A stretch of 64,000 nucleotides of DNA. Origin: Dermanyssus gallinae (Eukaryota > Arthropoda > Arachnida > Mesostigmata > Dermanyssidae). Of the stretch, positions 41,524-52,020 are shown in pieces. Location: NCBI GenBank assembly GCA_003439945.1, contig QVRM01001409.1:2501-66500 (forward strand), in the 5' to 3' direction. The notes under the pieces were generated by a model that was given only the letters and a program-made list of their open reading frames with translations, did not search any database and had not been told where the DNA came from. Every line of letters starts with the position of its first letter. The first letter of the stretch is position 1. The translations under genes and the position numbers were made by a program.

Positions 41524-44350
41524 TTAGTTACTTTCCCTTGCCAATCGTCGTAGGCTATCGAAGCTCTGGCACCCCTCGAAATGATATCGGGGGCAATGCT
41601 GAAGGCAATGTCTACATATACGGGTTGCTTGCGGCTTATGAAAGTCTCTTCGCGAACAAAGCTGGTGATGGAGGCCATGCACAGCGTATCGAGTGATGAC
41701 ATGTCGGAGGTCCTGCAGGGGTTCCTTCCAAGCAGAGGATGTCATGGCTCGAGTTCGGTAGAAATCCGTGGGGATTTCGCGCATCTTCTCTGCGAAGGTA
41801 GTCCTAAACGATTGAAGAGCAGGTGTGGGCCGGAGCTGGAAGCGTGGCACGAGGTCCTCTAGGTATGGTCCTGTCCCGGCCAACGCGTACACCAGTCGGT
41901 TTTGGGCGTTCCGCGGCCCAAGACTCTCTCAAGCCCAAGACTCTCTTCAAAAACGTTGCTTTGACCTTGTCCAGTTGGTCCAGCTGATGTGCCGACGGGT
42001 GCTCCCAGATGACATTGATTCCATAGGAGGCAACCGAAGATACCTTGAGGTGGAAAAGTTGAAGGGCGGTCGACAGTGAGAGCTTCTGTGGCTCGCCGAT
42101 CGTCGCCATGGCCACGACGCTCTTTGACACGCGCTCGGTGATATGCTTGCTAAAGCACACACCCCTGCTGGAGAAAATCACCCCCAGGTAGCAGAAGTTG
42201 CTCACATACTCAATGGGCGAGTTGCGTAGTCGAAGACGATCGTGAGAGACGAGGGCGCCTCCTGCCCTGAACTTGACAGCCTTGGTCTTCGACGCGTTCA
42301 CACACATGCCGTTGTTGTCACAGTACTTCTCCAGCACTTTGATGGAAGCCTGGAGGGTCCGCCTGATGCGACTAATCATGACGATGTCGTCCGCATATAG
42401 AAGAATGCCCACCATGGGATACAGCTCCTTGACAAGGGCGGGCAGGTCGCTTAGGAAAACAGCAAAGAGCAGGGGACTCAGGTTGTCCCCCTGGGGGTAC
42501 CCCTTGGTCTGGAGGAATGGCGGATGCTCACAGACTCCATCATCCAGGGCGATAGAGTTGGGTTGGAGAATCGATGCCAGGAGGGTGAGCAGTGGTCGGC
42601 CGATGCCGAAGCGGGCGAGTTTCTCCAACACGGTGTCCCTAGGTGCCACGTCAAACGCGGACTTTAGGTCCACGAAGACGGCGTGCAGTGGCCGCCGCTT
42701 TTTCTGCAACGAGAAAGTTATCTCATCTAGAAGTTCGCCGCATGCTGTGGATGTTGACTTGTGCCGTCTGAAGCCGTGTTGTTCTTGTGGGAGCGCCCCT
42801 CTGACTTCCAGGTACGAGGACAGTCGCCTGTACAGCAGAGACGACAACAGCTTGTACACACAGCTTTTCTTTGCTATCCCTCTCCATGATGACTCAAGAA
42901 GAAGGTCGCCTTTACCCTAGGGGATCACCTTCAAAATGCACTCCCTCCATGTTTCAGGAATGCGTCCTTGGAATAGGCATTTGTTGACGAGGGTTGTCCA
43001 GAGGGGGATCAGCGAGGTGGCCACCTTTAGGTGCTCGTTTCTCACGCGATCAGCGCCAAACGCCTTGTTGTTCTTGAGATGCTGAATGGAGCTGGAGACC
43101 TCGTCCTCAGAGAACGATGACTCAAGAGACCGCGCAAAGTCTTGTTCCCAGGCGGTTGCGGGAAGAGTTGTAGCGGGGATGGAGACCGGGATGGTGGAAG
43201 CACTCGTGAACATACGCTCGAAGTAGGATCGAAGTTTCACGGGCGCGATGGGACAGCTCGTGAACTTGAACGGCCCCTTCAGGTAGGAATACGGAGTCTC
43301 CTGTGCCTGTAGGACCAGTCGTTGCTCTTGTAGTTCGGCGAAGGCCACCTTCTTTATCTGCAGCAGGAGACGGTAGTCTCGCCGGAACGCGCTGTAGGCG
43401 TTCTTCATCACGTTGCATGCTCTAGACGCCATCAGAAGCCGCATTAGGTAATGCCTTGCTTGATAGCAGTCTCTGTCAAACCAGGGCGGTGATTTGCGCG
43501 AACAGACTCCTGGGGACTGGGGAAGAGCTGCATCGATCATGAGGCTGGTAAGAACGGCGGAGAGGGCGTCCACATCGAGGTCCACCAGAACTGCAGGATC
43601 GAACCGCAAAAGTTTTTCCCGGAGTAGCCCGATGTTGATGGCCTTAGACACGCCCTGTCTCCTGGCGCCCAGAGCGTCGGGATTGACAGCCAGAGCGACT
43701 GCGACGGGAATGTGTTTCCTGAGTCCCATCATAGCCGAACCCGTTGGCCAACCTCTGAAGACGATATCAGAGCTGGCACCCCTGAATGCGAAGATATCAA
43801 TGGTGGAGCTGCCTGGTCGCCGTGGGTTATCTTGGGGGCCTCGGGAGTCGGAGTAGTAGGTGGGAAGGGACCGGTCTGAGCAAATCCAGAGCTTATACTC
43901 TTGGAGTACCGCTAACACTGCCTCCGTACGAGAAGAGAGTAAAGGCTCGTCAAGCCTGCAGTTGAGGTCGCCGGCGAGGAGCACCGGGCGGTCGTCGGGG
44001 ACGCAGGCTAACCCTCGGCTGAATTTGTCCAGCAGATACAGCGTGGTGTCGCCGCCACCACTGCTGTACATTCCCACGAAGGCGAAGTCGGGAGTGGAAA
44101 GTACCAAAGTGTTGTCTTTTGCTAGTAGAATTTCTGACTTACTAAGTCTGGGGCCGATCAGGAGTGAAACTTTTCCTATTGGCCGACCACGGGAGGGCTT
44201 CGCTGCGAGACAGTGATGAGTATAGAAACCTTCAACATCGAAACGTTTCGTGGCGAAAGTTTCGGTAAGAAGGATCAAGTCGAACGCAGCCAGATCAGCT
44301 GCGGGAATACAGCTTATAACTGAAGCGAAACCCTCGCAATTCCACTGACA
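41524..44350 (-). pseudogene. family D ORF2: endonuclease-reverse transcriptase (one stop, one frameshift)
   Basis: The endonuclease starts in a frame overlapping the end of ORF1 (SCQWNCEGFASVISCIP), then LILLTETFATKRF (Glu) and LLAGDLNCRLDEPLL (Asp/Asn). RT: LKNNKAFGADRVRNEHLKVA, then an amber codon at 42917-42919 (IP*GKGD, Lys in relatives), then VYKLLSSLLYRRLSSYLEVR, QEQHGFRRHKSTSTACGELL, AVFVDLKSAFDVAPRDTVLE, KGYPQGDNLSPLLFAVFLSD, LLYADDIVMISR and FCYLGVIFSSRGV. Both catalytic Asp sites are present. After KRVLGL at about 41930 the frame shifts, and the rest (ALAGTGPYLEDLVPRFQLRP and the Cys-rich CRHCLQHCPRYHFEGC) reads to a stop at 41524. About 940 codons. Confidence 0.92.
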
Positions 44351-44355
44351 ACTGT

Positions 44356-45340
44356 TTAGTTGGGGCGACGCGGGCCGCTCCCGAAGCGACGTCCCGTTCT
44401 CCCTCTGACATTAAAGCCCTGTTTCTGGCGCCCGCCGAGGCTCTGGTCTCCCGCGGGTTGGCGTTGGTGCTGCGCCTTGATCTCCTCGAACTCTTTTAAC
44501 GCCTGGGCCATGAAGTGACACAGTCGCGGAAGTTCCGGAGGGACTTGGGAGGCCGTGTCCATCTTGCCGGGCTTCTCTCCCTTCTTGTCCTTCTTCGGTG
44601 CGCCCTTCACAGCCTGTGGTGGCGTCTTCTTGAGAAGGCGTTCCCCCAAAAAAGTGGCCATGTTGCGAGCTGCCACGTTTGCCACGGTGGCAGCCAGCTC
44701 GTCGTCGTACACCGTCGCCGCTCTGATCAGCATGGGTTGCTGGAACCTGGTCAGCGGCTGGAAGGTCATCGGCCCTGACTCAGCCAGGATTTGAAGCGCG
44801 TTGTTGGCCGCTTTGCACTCCGGGTGGAGCAGCGGGATGGAGTACACGGTCAGCTGGGATCCTGGGAAGGTCGCCGACAGCCAGGAGACAAAGTCCGCGG
44901 TCCCGGAGAGAAGCTCATCCTTCTCGAGCTGCAGGCAGTCTCCTGGTCCAGGGTGGAAGAAGAGCCCGTAGTGCGCGCCGGGGTCCTCCTCCATCTTCTT
45001 CCTCGCCTCCTCCAGCATTTGCAGGCCAGTTTTGCCCTGCATGTTTAAGACGGTGATCCGGCTGTGTTTCGATAGCTGTCCGCGAAGGTGTACCCGGATT
45101 TTTTTGACAGACCCGTCACCAAACAGAAGGACTTTCTTCTTAGCACGCTGGGCGGCCTGCGTCGAGCCCGCCGAGGCAGAAGATGAGGGTCGGGTATCCA
45201 TGGAGGCGTCCACGGGGACGCCCGGCGTCCTCTGAAGGGCCACGATCTCCTTCCGCAGATCGACAACCTCTCTCTCCAGGAGCCGGCTCCTTTGGAGGAC
45301 AAGGGACAGGATGTCCGCAAGAGGGTTACCATCCAGAGCA
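44356..45340 (-). CDS. family D ORF1, SGNH-like/coiled-coil protein of a LINE
   Basis: Uninterrupted minus-strand frame from the element's 5' end. The N-terminus is a leucine-rich coiled coil (DILSLVLQRSRLLEREVVDL, then RKEIVALQR). A Ser/Ala linker leads to a compact domain: KKVLLFGDGSVKKIRVHLRG, VLNMQGKTGLQMLEEARKKM, YGLFFHPGPGDCLQLEKDEL, SWLSATFPGSQLTVYSIPLL and HPEC. The spacing recalls the GDS...G.ND esterase-like domain of CR1 ORF1, but the nucleophile position reads GDG, so esterase activity is doubtful. The tail is basic and Gly/Arg-rich (GRTGRRFGSGPRRPN), suited to RNA binding. No ATG before MDTRPSSSAS, consistent with a 5'-truncated start. Esterase-like identity is an inference. Confidence 0.75.
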
Positions 45341-45375
45341 TCTAGGAGGCTGTGAATTCGATAAAAATATAAATA

Positions 45376-46560
45376 TTATAGGCCGCAGTTGAGGTGGAGG
45401 GACGCCCCACAAAAGCAAGTCTATAATTTTTGCCAATGCGGCCGCCAACCGACCGACTGTGTCCCCCAATGTCGTAGATAGTAGGTCTATTGGCAGTCGT
45501 GGTCGGATGAAGTCAAGACCCCTGGCGGATTTTAGGACAAAACTCTTGACCGCGGCATTAACTTCTTCCCCCGACGTGGTACATAGAAGCAGAAGCCCTT
45601 GGTGCATGGAAGCAGGGGGGCTGGTCAGTCGAGGTCTGGCGGGGCCGGGGGGTGCTTATTGGGCTACCAGGTGATCTGAGCTGGAAGCCAGGACGTCCGT
45701 CGATCCGAGCAAAAGCTTCAGGAGGGGTTCTAAAGCCTTCATTGAAGGCCTAAGCTGGCCCGACAGGTCTGATCCGCCTCCTGACACGACTTGCGACAAA
45801 TTAGTCGCAGCGTCGGCCATGGCACGGATAGGCCGCGCGGATTTGGGTGCTCGGCGCGCTGTGGCGTGGTTTAGTCAGTGCCGTGGGGCAAACGTCTCCC
45901 AGTTGGCGTAGGGTCTTCCTGTACGCTTCTGGGCGGGGTGTGGCCTTGGTGCAGGCAGCAGCTGCTGCGGGTCGGGGTCCTTGGGAAGCTGAGAAATTCC
46001 GCGAACCACGTTGGCGTACGTAGGTTGCTCCCTTGGATGTTGCTGTGACGTAGATGATTGGGGTGTGGGGTTGGTCGACTATTTCTCAGCTGCTGGGTTC
46101 GTTACCCGAGCCTGTTGCAGAGTTCTGGCTTCGTGGAATAGCCTGTTCTTTTCTCGGAGATAGGCTAAGCGGGGGCACGAAGGCGACCCGGACAAATGAG
46201 CGCCCGGACAGTTGATGTACTGCGCCTGATTGGTACAGTCTGCAGCAAGGTGACCTGAGGTTGCGCACATTCTGCAAACCGCAGTGCAACCGCGTAAGTC
46301 GTTTCATCTGGCGGACCCCAAGCGGTGCTAGTTCCTTTAAAATGTTGTCCTTTGTTTGGCAGGTTGGAACTCCTTGACTCGTTGCTTGAAACAATGATAA
46401 TAATGGGCAATGGACAGACACCGAAAAGTCTCCAAGATTGGTGATTGGCAACAGCTTTTGAATCGATTCTGCGTCAGAGAGCCACACTATGATCGACTTT
46501 CGACCCCGGTTGGTGGAGGCGAAGACCCTCTTGAGCTGCCGGGCGGCATCTTAGCGGCTT
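45376..46560 (-). pseudogene. gag-like ORF1 of another LINE (degraded)
   Basis: Minus strand from about 46500: VWLSDAESIQKLLPITNLGD with FSVSVHCPL, then CATSGHLAADCTNQAQYINC and GAHLSGSPSCPRLAYLREKN, two or three decayed zinc knuckles (CX3GHLAADC, CxxC...H...C). After a stop come Pro-rich sequence with NPTPQSSTSQQHPREQPTYA and a C-terminal helix region ending LAAALAKIIDLLLWGVPPPQ at 45382. This is the ordinary gag-type ORF1 plan. Frameshifts occur at about 46400 and 46080. SINE-B sits just upstream in the same orientation. Confidence 0.7.
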
Positions 46561-46569
46561 TCCGCTGAA

Positions 46570-46737
46570 TGTTCTTGCAGTGACCGACGAAATGGGTAGC
46601 CGATTTATATTACAACAACGTGGTGTGCTCCCACTAGCGTAAAATAAAAACAAATAATACACTGCGGGTTTCGAACCGGGGTCGTTTGGCTGACGATTCC
46701 TTGCGCGGCCACCTAGGCTGCACTGTCTATTGCTGCC
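46570..46737 (-). mobile_element. second tRNA-derived SINE type (SINE-B), single copy
   Basis: In the minus-strand sense: TGCAGCCTAGGTGGCCGCGC (A-box-like, GGTGGCCGCGCAAGG) followed 35-40 bp later by the B box CGGTTCGAAACCC, then an AT-rich body (ATTATTTGTTTTTATTTTAC) and a tail to about 46570. A and B boxes at tRNA spacing make this tRNA-derived. It shares no body sequence with SINE-A. The ends are approximate since I found no clear target duplication. Confidence 0.6.
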
Positions 46738-47400
46738 ACTGCACACACCTTAGCATCTAGCCTGCCCCGGCGATTGTAGCCTCATGCAAACAAAGATGAT
46801 CTGTACGTTTGTCAATAGAACGGTCACGCGCCCCCTGCGCACTAGAAGATAGTACAACTCTTGGGTACGCTTAGGGCCAACAAAACACTCCAGGATGCAT
46901 AGCACTTATAATTCGACTGTACAGGCAATCTCTGTGGTAGAGATCACTGTAGTTAAGGCGCTCGAACTTATTAAATGCCACTAATTTAGAAGAGCTAATC
47001 GCCCGCACGTCGTCTGCTCTCAACGGATCGAACGCGAGAAAAAAATATATATGATTTCTGAAGAAGCACTAAAGCTGTCTCACGTATATACAGCAAAAAC
47101 TATGTTCTCGGACTGGGTTTCATAACCCTTCCGATGAGTGTCACTGTATATTTTGTGGCTCCATTTGTATTATCATGAAACATGTCGCTCAGCGTCAGCT
47201 ATCTGCGTGTTGGGTGGGTGATATTTTCCAAAGATATAAGCATGCATATACAACACATCCTATATATGTGCAAGATTAACGGAAATTGATTTTGTTTTCG
47301 ATACTTCAGAAACATGTGCAACGTAATTTAATTAACAATGCCAAAAGGTACTGCATTCATAATAAATGTATTTTTTGTGTCGCTCTGTTACCCTCAACCG
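46738..47400. other. no gene seen
   Basis: Unique-looking, AT-rich sequence upstream of the candidate terminal exon. No motif recognised. Confidence 0.5.
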
Positions 47401-47410
47401 AAACTTGTAG

Positions 47411-47639
47411 GATTCAATCTACGGTCTACTTTAACGAGCGCACCGACATTTTGTGGGGATTCTGTCATGCCGGATGTGGAACTAAAGTCACTAAAGACAT
47501 GGATTGGAGCGTACTATGCGACACGCTGATTTACCTCATGCCTGACGTACGAGCGCTCTACAACTGTGGGCCGTCTGAGAGCTTGCCCACGCCCTGTAAG
47601 AGCGTCATCGAAAATGTTACCAAATTCTGCGTTAATTAG
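47411..47639 (+). CDS. candidate host-gene terminal exon
   Basis: An acceptor-like CCGAAACTTGTAG ends at 47410. From there an open frame runs to a TAG at 47637-47639. It encodes a Cys-rich peptide (STVYFNERTDILWGFCHAGC, then LCDTLIYLMPDVRALYNCGP, ending FCVN) with six Cys besides those upstream and one glycosylation sequon (NVT). The exon starts in phase 2, the phase in which the 29638-30069 exon ends. With exons at 22303-22658 and 29638-30069 the joined frame is open without interruption for 338 codons (1017 bp with the stop). No transposon similarity seen. The family is unknown to me. Confidence 0.45.
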
Positions 47640-48160
47640 AAGAAAAAAAGAAGAATATTATGCGCTTCATATATGCGTTGAAAGGCGGGCAAATTGTACA
47701 CTCTCAAACAGCAAAGAAAAGGAAAGGAGAGCTAAAAACATGAGAGATGAATAACGTACATGTTAGATATGCTTAGACGTAAGTACTATGTTTGTATAAT
47801 AGAGGACTGATTAACAGTGATTATTAGTTTAATCATCATTTTCAATCCAAGTTTGGGCGTTTTAGAGATTCACGACGTAGCAAGTCATTTGTTTTGTATA
47901 AGCCATTACCTATATCATGTTATAAACGCTAGTACACATATGTTTATGTCACACTCGGTTTTTTCGGCACGACTTGTTTTGATTTAGTCTCTAGATACAA
48001 ATTATGCCGATTTTTTATCCGTTGTACTTTGTCACTGTTTTGGCTTCACTGGCGGCTGCTTTGCTCCACTGTTGGACAGTTGCTTGGCGTGCTCTGTCGT
48101 TTGTAGTCATTACTAGTCATCATTAGTCAGCTGCTTGCTACACACAATCGTTTAGCGTCA
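47640..48160. other. no gene seen
   Basis: AT-rich, no recognisable motif. I see no canonical AATAAA within the first 150 bp after the stop at 47639, which leaves the 3' end of the candidate gene undefined. Confidence 0.5.
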
Positions 48161-48174
48161 CTGGCTGCAATATA

Positions 48175-49380
48175 GTGGCTAACTATTCGGTTGTCAGCAA
48201 AGAATCCTTGTCTTCCGCGGTAACAATGGTTAACGGAAGCGTTGTGGCCGAGAAGAGGGAAAGGGCCGCTTTGAGTTTCACACCCAAGATTACGACGGAG
48301 ACGAAAGACAGAAAAGCGAAGTTGGTTGCGTTGGCTCGTAACAAGGTGATGCCATCGAACGCGGCGCCAGGCGGTGGAAATCTAACAGAGTCTGTGCCGA
48401 TAGTCGTGGATGAAGTTTCTGAAGTTGATGGTTCTACAAGCAGCAACGTTGAAACTGACCTGCGCTGACGAGGCCGAGAATGCAAGTTTTGTAAACGATG
48501 AATAAATGGTGGTAGCCTTTAAAGCACTACCAAGCGTATCTAACCGCTGAAAGAACAAATTGGCGTCGGATCAAGTCAATCAGTCTAACAAAGATTCTGT
48601 GTTGTGTAGTTATTGCGCGGAGAAGCGGTAAAACAACTAATGAGATGACTGATTCTACATGTGTGCCGTTCAGTAATAAACCCCTCGTATTATGCAGTGA
48701 GTTGCACAGATTCTACCCGCTCGTTAAACTGGAGTCGAAAGCTGGCAACATTTACGTCTGGATGAATAACGTTGACGACTCTCCTTGACATTCTGGTGGT
48801 GGCTAAATGCAACGAACCCTATGCAGAATTAGATGCCAGAATATAAGGAGTTGACGAGCGTTTTACTGATGAAGACATTGTGTCTGCTCTTAAGGAGGTT
48901 GGTGTCGTCTCGGCGAGAGACCATTGTAAAGAGAACGCAATCACCGTGACATCGATGGCTACAGACAGCATCATGCTTCAATTTAATAGGGTTTTACCGA
49001 CTGGCGTCTTTTTCGCTTTTAGGTACTTACTATAAGGTCGTCGCCGCGATAGCATGGCAGACGCCTAACGTCGGACGGCCATGCTGTCCTCGTGGCGCAC
49101 ACGAGACTCGGAACGCCCAAGTGGATTTTGATTAAAGGAACTTGACATCAATCCTGCGCTGGCGTTCGTACCAACTCCAGCGCCGAACGGCTCATGCAGC
49201 CGTTCACGACATCAAGAGATACGGCGACTTCACTCTAACATCTGACTGACGTACTACTTCCTACCTATACTTACCTGGTGCCGGGACCTCCGTGATCAAG
49301 AAGGCAGAGACCCCAGGAGGAGGCCTTGCCATTGCACTTCGGCAGGGCTGAGACCTGCCACTCTCTCAAACTGGGGAAGA
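48175..49380 (+). pseudogene. LINE ORF1 (gag-like) and endonuclease remnant
   Basis: An open frame at 48175-48468 gives a polar N-terminus (MANYSVVSKESLSS...). Later, in other frames, ERFTDEDIVSALKEVGVVSA and SIMLQFNRVLPTGVFFAF (48850-49020) match the gag-type core of LINE ORF1. Around 49230-49360, LYLPGAGTSVIKKAETPGGG with LAIALRQG resembles the start of an APE endonuclease. The order and strand fit the RT at 50.04-51.0 kb, so 48.2-51.7 kb may be one decayed element with unexplained sequence at 49.38-50.03 kb. Confidence 0.55.
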
Positions 49381-50039
49381 TGGGGCATCTCATTTTTGAT
49401 AGTGTTGGTCGTTATGTGTAACTATGTATGCGGGAACTCTTATCTCCTGGTACAAGTGTCCAAGGCAGTATTTTATCAACGCGCTCTGCTTGTAGTCCTG
49501 ATGGCAGTGTCTAAGTGGTACGTTGCCATTTGCAAGGCAGGACAGTCTTGAATGTTTTATTGTAAGGTTTTGTTCCAACCATACATCTTGTAAAGACACC
49601 CTGAATATTGTAAAGACACCCTAGACAATCTGTCGCTAAAATGTACCTCTACCCCTTGTCAATGTTATGGGTCGTTGGGAAACTGCCGTGGTTAGGCTAT
49701 ATTGATATTTAGAGTCGATCAATTTTGTTTCTTTTAACCATTTCGGTTTTTGCAGGGGTAGGCCTGCATTGGCAGCGAGTGTCCGATTCGTTTGAAGTAC
49801 ATACGTTTTGTCTTGCAGTCTTTCTCGATGTGTCAGCTGCGTTCAGTTGCCTTAATTAATTTTTTTCTGTTTCAAATGCTCGCTCCGCACCGGCTGTTGC
49901 CTAGTCTAGGTCCTACCTTTTAGGACGAAGACTGGTGGTATGAATAGATATCGAATATAGGTAGAAAAGGTAGGTATCGAAGATACCCCTCAAGCTCGGT
50001 TCTTCTTGTTTCCCTTCTTCTTAGCGGTAAGATGGCCCT

Positions 50040-51720
50040 CCCAACGAGAGATCCCGAATCAGAGTTCATCTTTTTTACGGAAGCCGAAGTATGACTAGCA
50101 GTTGCTTTAAAGCAAAATAACGGGACAGCGGGGCAAGACCAAATCGTGTACGAGCATTTAATAAGTAACATAAGTATGTTATGCTCCCCATTAACGGAAC
50201 TTTGCAATATGCGGCTACGGGAAGGTAAAATACCAGCTGGGTGGGGAAAAAGCTACCTATAGCCTATATAAAAGGGCAAAGGAGACGCTACAGACCCACA
50301 ATCATACCGAGGCATCTTCTTAACAAGCGTGATATATAAAGTGCTCACTTCAAGCATCGCCTCGAGGCTCTACGAGTGCACAATCAGTGAAGTTCTAACT
50401 GAACAATACGGATGCGAAACCGCTCAACTGCAGACAATCTGATGTTTGTACTGGACCACGTAGAAAAACGACAGGCTTAAGGGAAAATGACCCGCGTAGC
50501 ATTTGCTGACCGCCTTCGTCTGCGTACCCAGGGATCGCCTTTTGCAAGTCATTCACAGCAGATACGCAATTACGGGCCCGATGTATAATCTCTTACATGC
50601 CATGTTAGTTTATAACCACATCTTTACTAAAAACGGCGACCATTACGTCAGGGACCCAATCATACAGAGAACCGGTGTCGTCCAGGGAGACTCTGTAAGT
50701 CCGTTTCTATTCATCCTGTACGTGGCAGGTCTGACGAAAGTTCTACGAAAAGTAAAAGCACCACATGGGTTCTATGCTGATGACCTGGTCGTTCTCGCAA
50801 GATTCCAAGACCATTTACAGTTTTATCCTAACGAATCGGCAAAATGGTGCAATGAAAATCGACTGACAATAAATATAAACGCGACTAAAGACCAACGTTT
50901 CAGTCGCGGAGGAGCATATGCCACCGCAGATCGCCTTAAATAGATAAGCGGCACCTCTGCAGAGCTAGTAAACAATTTACCATATTTAAGAGTGACTTTT
51001 CCTTAAAGACTTCCGTTAGGAGGCACATAGAAGAAAAACGGTCCAAAGCATCGGCAGCTATAATGCTTCTTGGAGAACTTCGTGACACCGACCTAACGAT
51101 TGCCGTCAACTTTTTTAAGATTGAGGTTGCACCAATCGTCCTATATAGATTATAAATAATTGCGCCTCACCTTAAGCTGACAGACGTCAAAAACATCTCA
51201 CAACAGTTAAGAACTGCTTTATACAACGTGTACTTGGACTATCTAGGAACGCATTGGCGACACTAGCGTTAGCACTATGTCGAGAGAGAACCTTTACGGA
51301 GGACTTTATATCTGACGGAATACCATTTAGCGCAGATATGTTGAATCGATACCTAGAGTTTAGAGAAAAATAAATATTAGTTTTGTAACGCGGAACTGTA
51401 CAGAAGGACCAGCATTCTGTACAGATAAATGGAAAAAGGCTCTATAAACAAATCGGATTATGTTGTGTAAGATAACCTGGCGTGCTTATCACACTTATGT
51501 ATGTCTGAAAGGTGCGTGTTATGAAATTGACGAACGTGTGTGCCAATTTTGTGGATAATGTAACATCAACCGTTACAACTTGACACGCTGCGCGTCAGTC
51601 ACTGCAGGAACGTGTGAATTGCCCGCTTAGTTGTAACAGTGAGTTATAAGACATGCAAATCATTTGTAACTACCCATTATATGGTAAATAAACTGAATGA
51701 TGATGAAAAGTCATTCAGAA
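50040..51720 (+). pseudogene. family E LINE, RT and C-terminal region, second copy
   Basis: RT fingers from about 50050 (NNGTAGQDQIVYEHLISNIS, then KGKGDATDPQSYRGIFLTSV and IYKVLTSSIASRLYECTISE). The frame at 50503-50943 has AFVCVPRDRLLQVI, then RTGVVQGDSVSPFLFILYVA and GFYADDLVVLARFQDHLQFY. The catalytic YADD is intact; the first Asp region is altered (TAFVCV for FVDFQTAF). After 50943 the protein continues in shifted frames (ECREAHHTYVCLKG-like region at 51470-51560) to about 51630. The 3' end has AATAAACTGAATGATGATGA, a short GAT tail, where the 32 kb copy has (AT)n. Confidence 0.85.
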
Positions 51721-51739
51721 TGATGCCTTAAGGGCAGTT

Positions 51740-52020
51740 TTCAACTTGCGCCGTAGTGATTCGGTTTGTAAGTATTTTGTATTTTATTCGTAGTGATATA
51801 AAGTTTTTGCCGCTAAGGAATACATATAGAGTACAAAAAATTGCCTACCTTGCGTTTAAGATGTTTAGACATTTAACTCGATGTGCAAAAGGATTTGTAA
51901 AACCCGTAGCTTTATTGGAGTCTACCCGTCATGCTTTCGCCAACACGCTGCTGACTATCTGGGCCGAACTCCCCAAATTCGCGTACTTACCTCATTCAGA
52001 TTATTTAAATGTAAGGTGAA
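51740..52020 (+). mobile_element. LINE ORF2 C-terminal fragment
   Basis: The frame ending at 52017 reads FLPLRNTYRVQKIAYLAFKM, then ESTRHAFANTLLTIWAELPK and FAYLPHSDYLNVR, then a stop. The IW..LP pattern after a short basic/aromatic block is the C-terminal hallmark of CR1/L2/Daphne-type ORF2, as in the fragment at 16.3-16.5 kb. Heavily 5'-truncated. It starts directly after the GAT tail of the preceding element. Confidence 0.55.

Larger units (their letters stand above)
41449..45355 (-). mobile_element. family D LINE (CR1/L2-like), nearly complete
   Basis: About 3.9 kb on the minus strand: ORF1 (45340-44356), ORF2 (about 44350-41524) with endonuclease, reverse transcriptase and Cys-rich tail, then a 60-bp 3' UTR with CAATAAATGAG and an (AT)n tail at 41449-41462. 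It is the least damaged element in the window: ORF2 has one in-frame stop and one frameshift. The 5' end lacks an in-frame ATG before the coiled coil, so it is slightly 5'-truncated. It abuts a gag-like ORF1 of another element at 45.38 kb. Confidence 0.9.

Noticed and set aside
42273..44216. Long plus-strand frames opposite the family D ORF2 (up to 215 codons)
   Set aside because: Antisense shadows of a GC-rich coding strand. No motifs.
48175..48468. Free-standing 97-codon gene
   Set aside because: Followed by ORF1-type LINE core sequence on the same strand, so it is more likely the N-terminus of that pseudogene.
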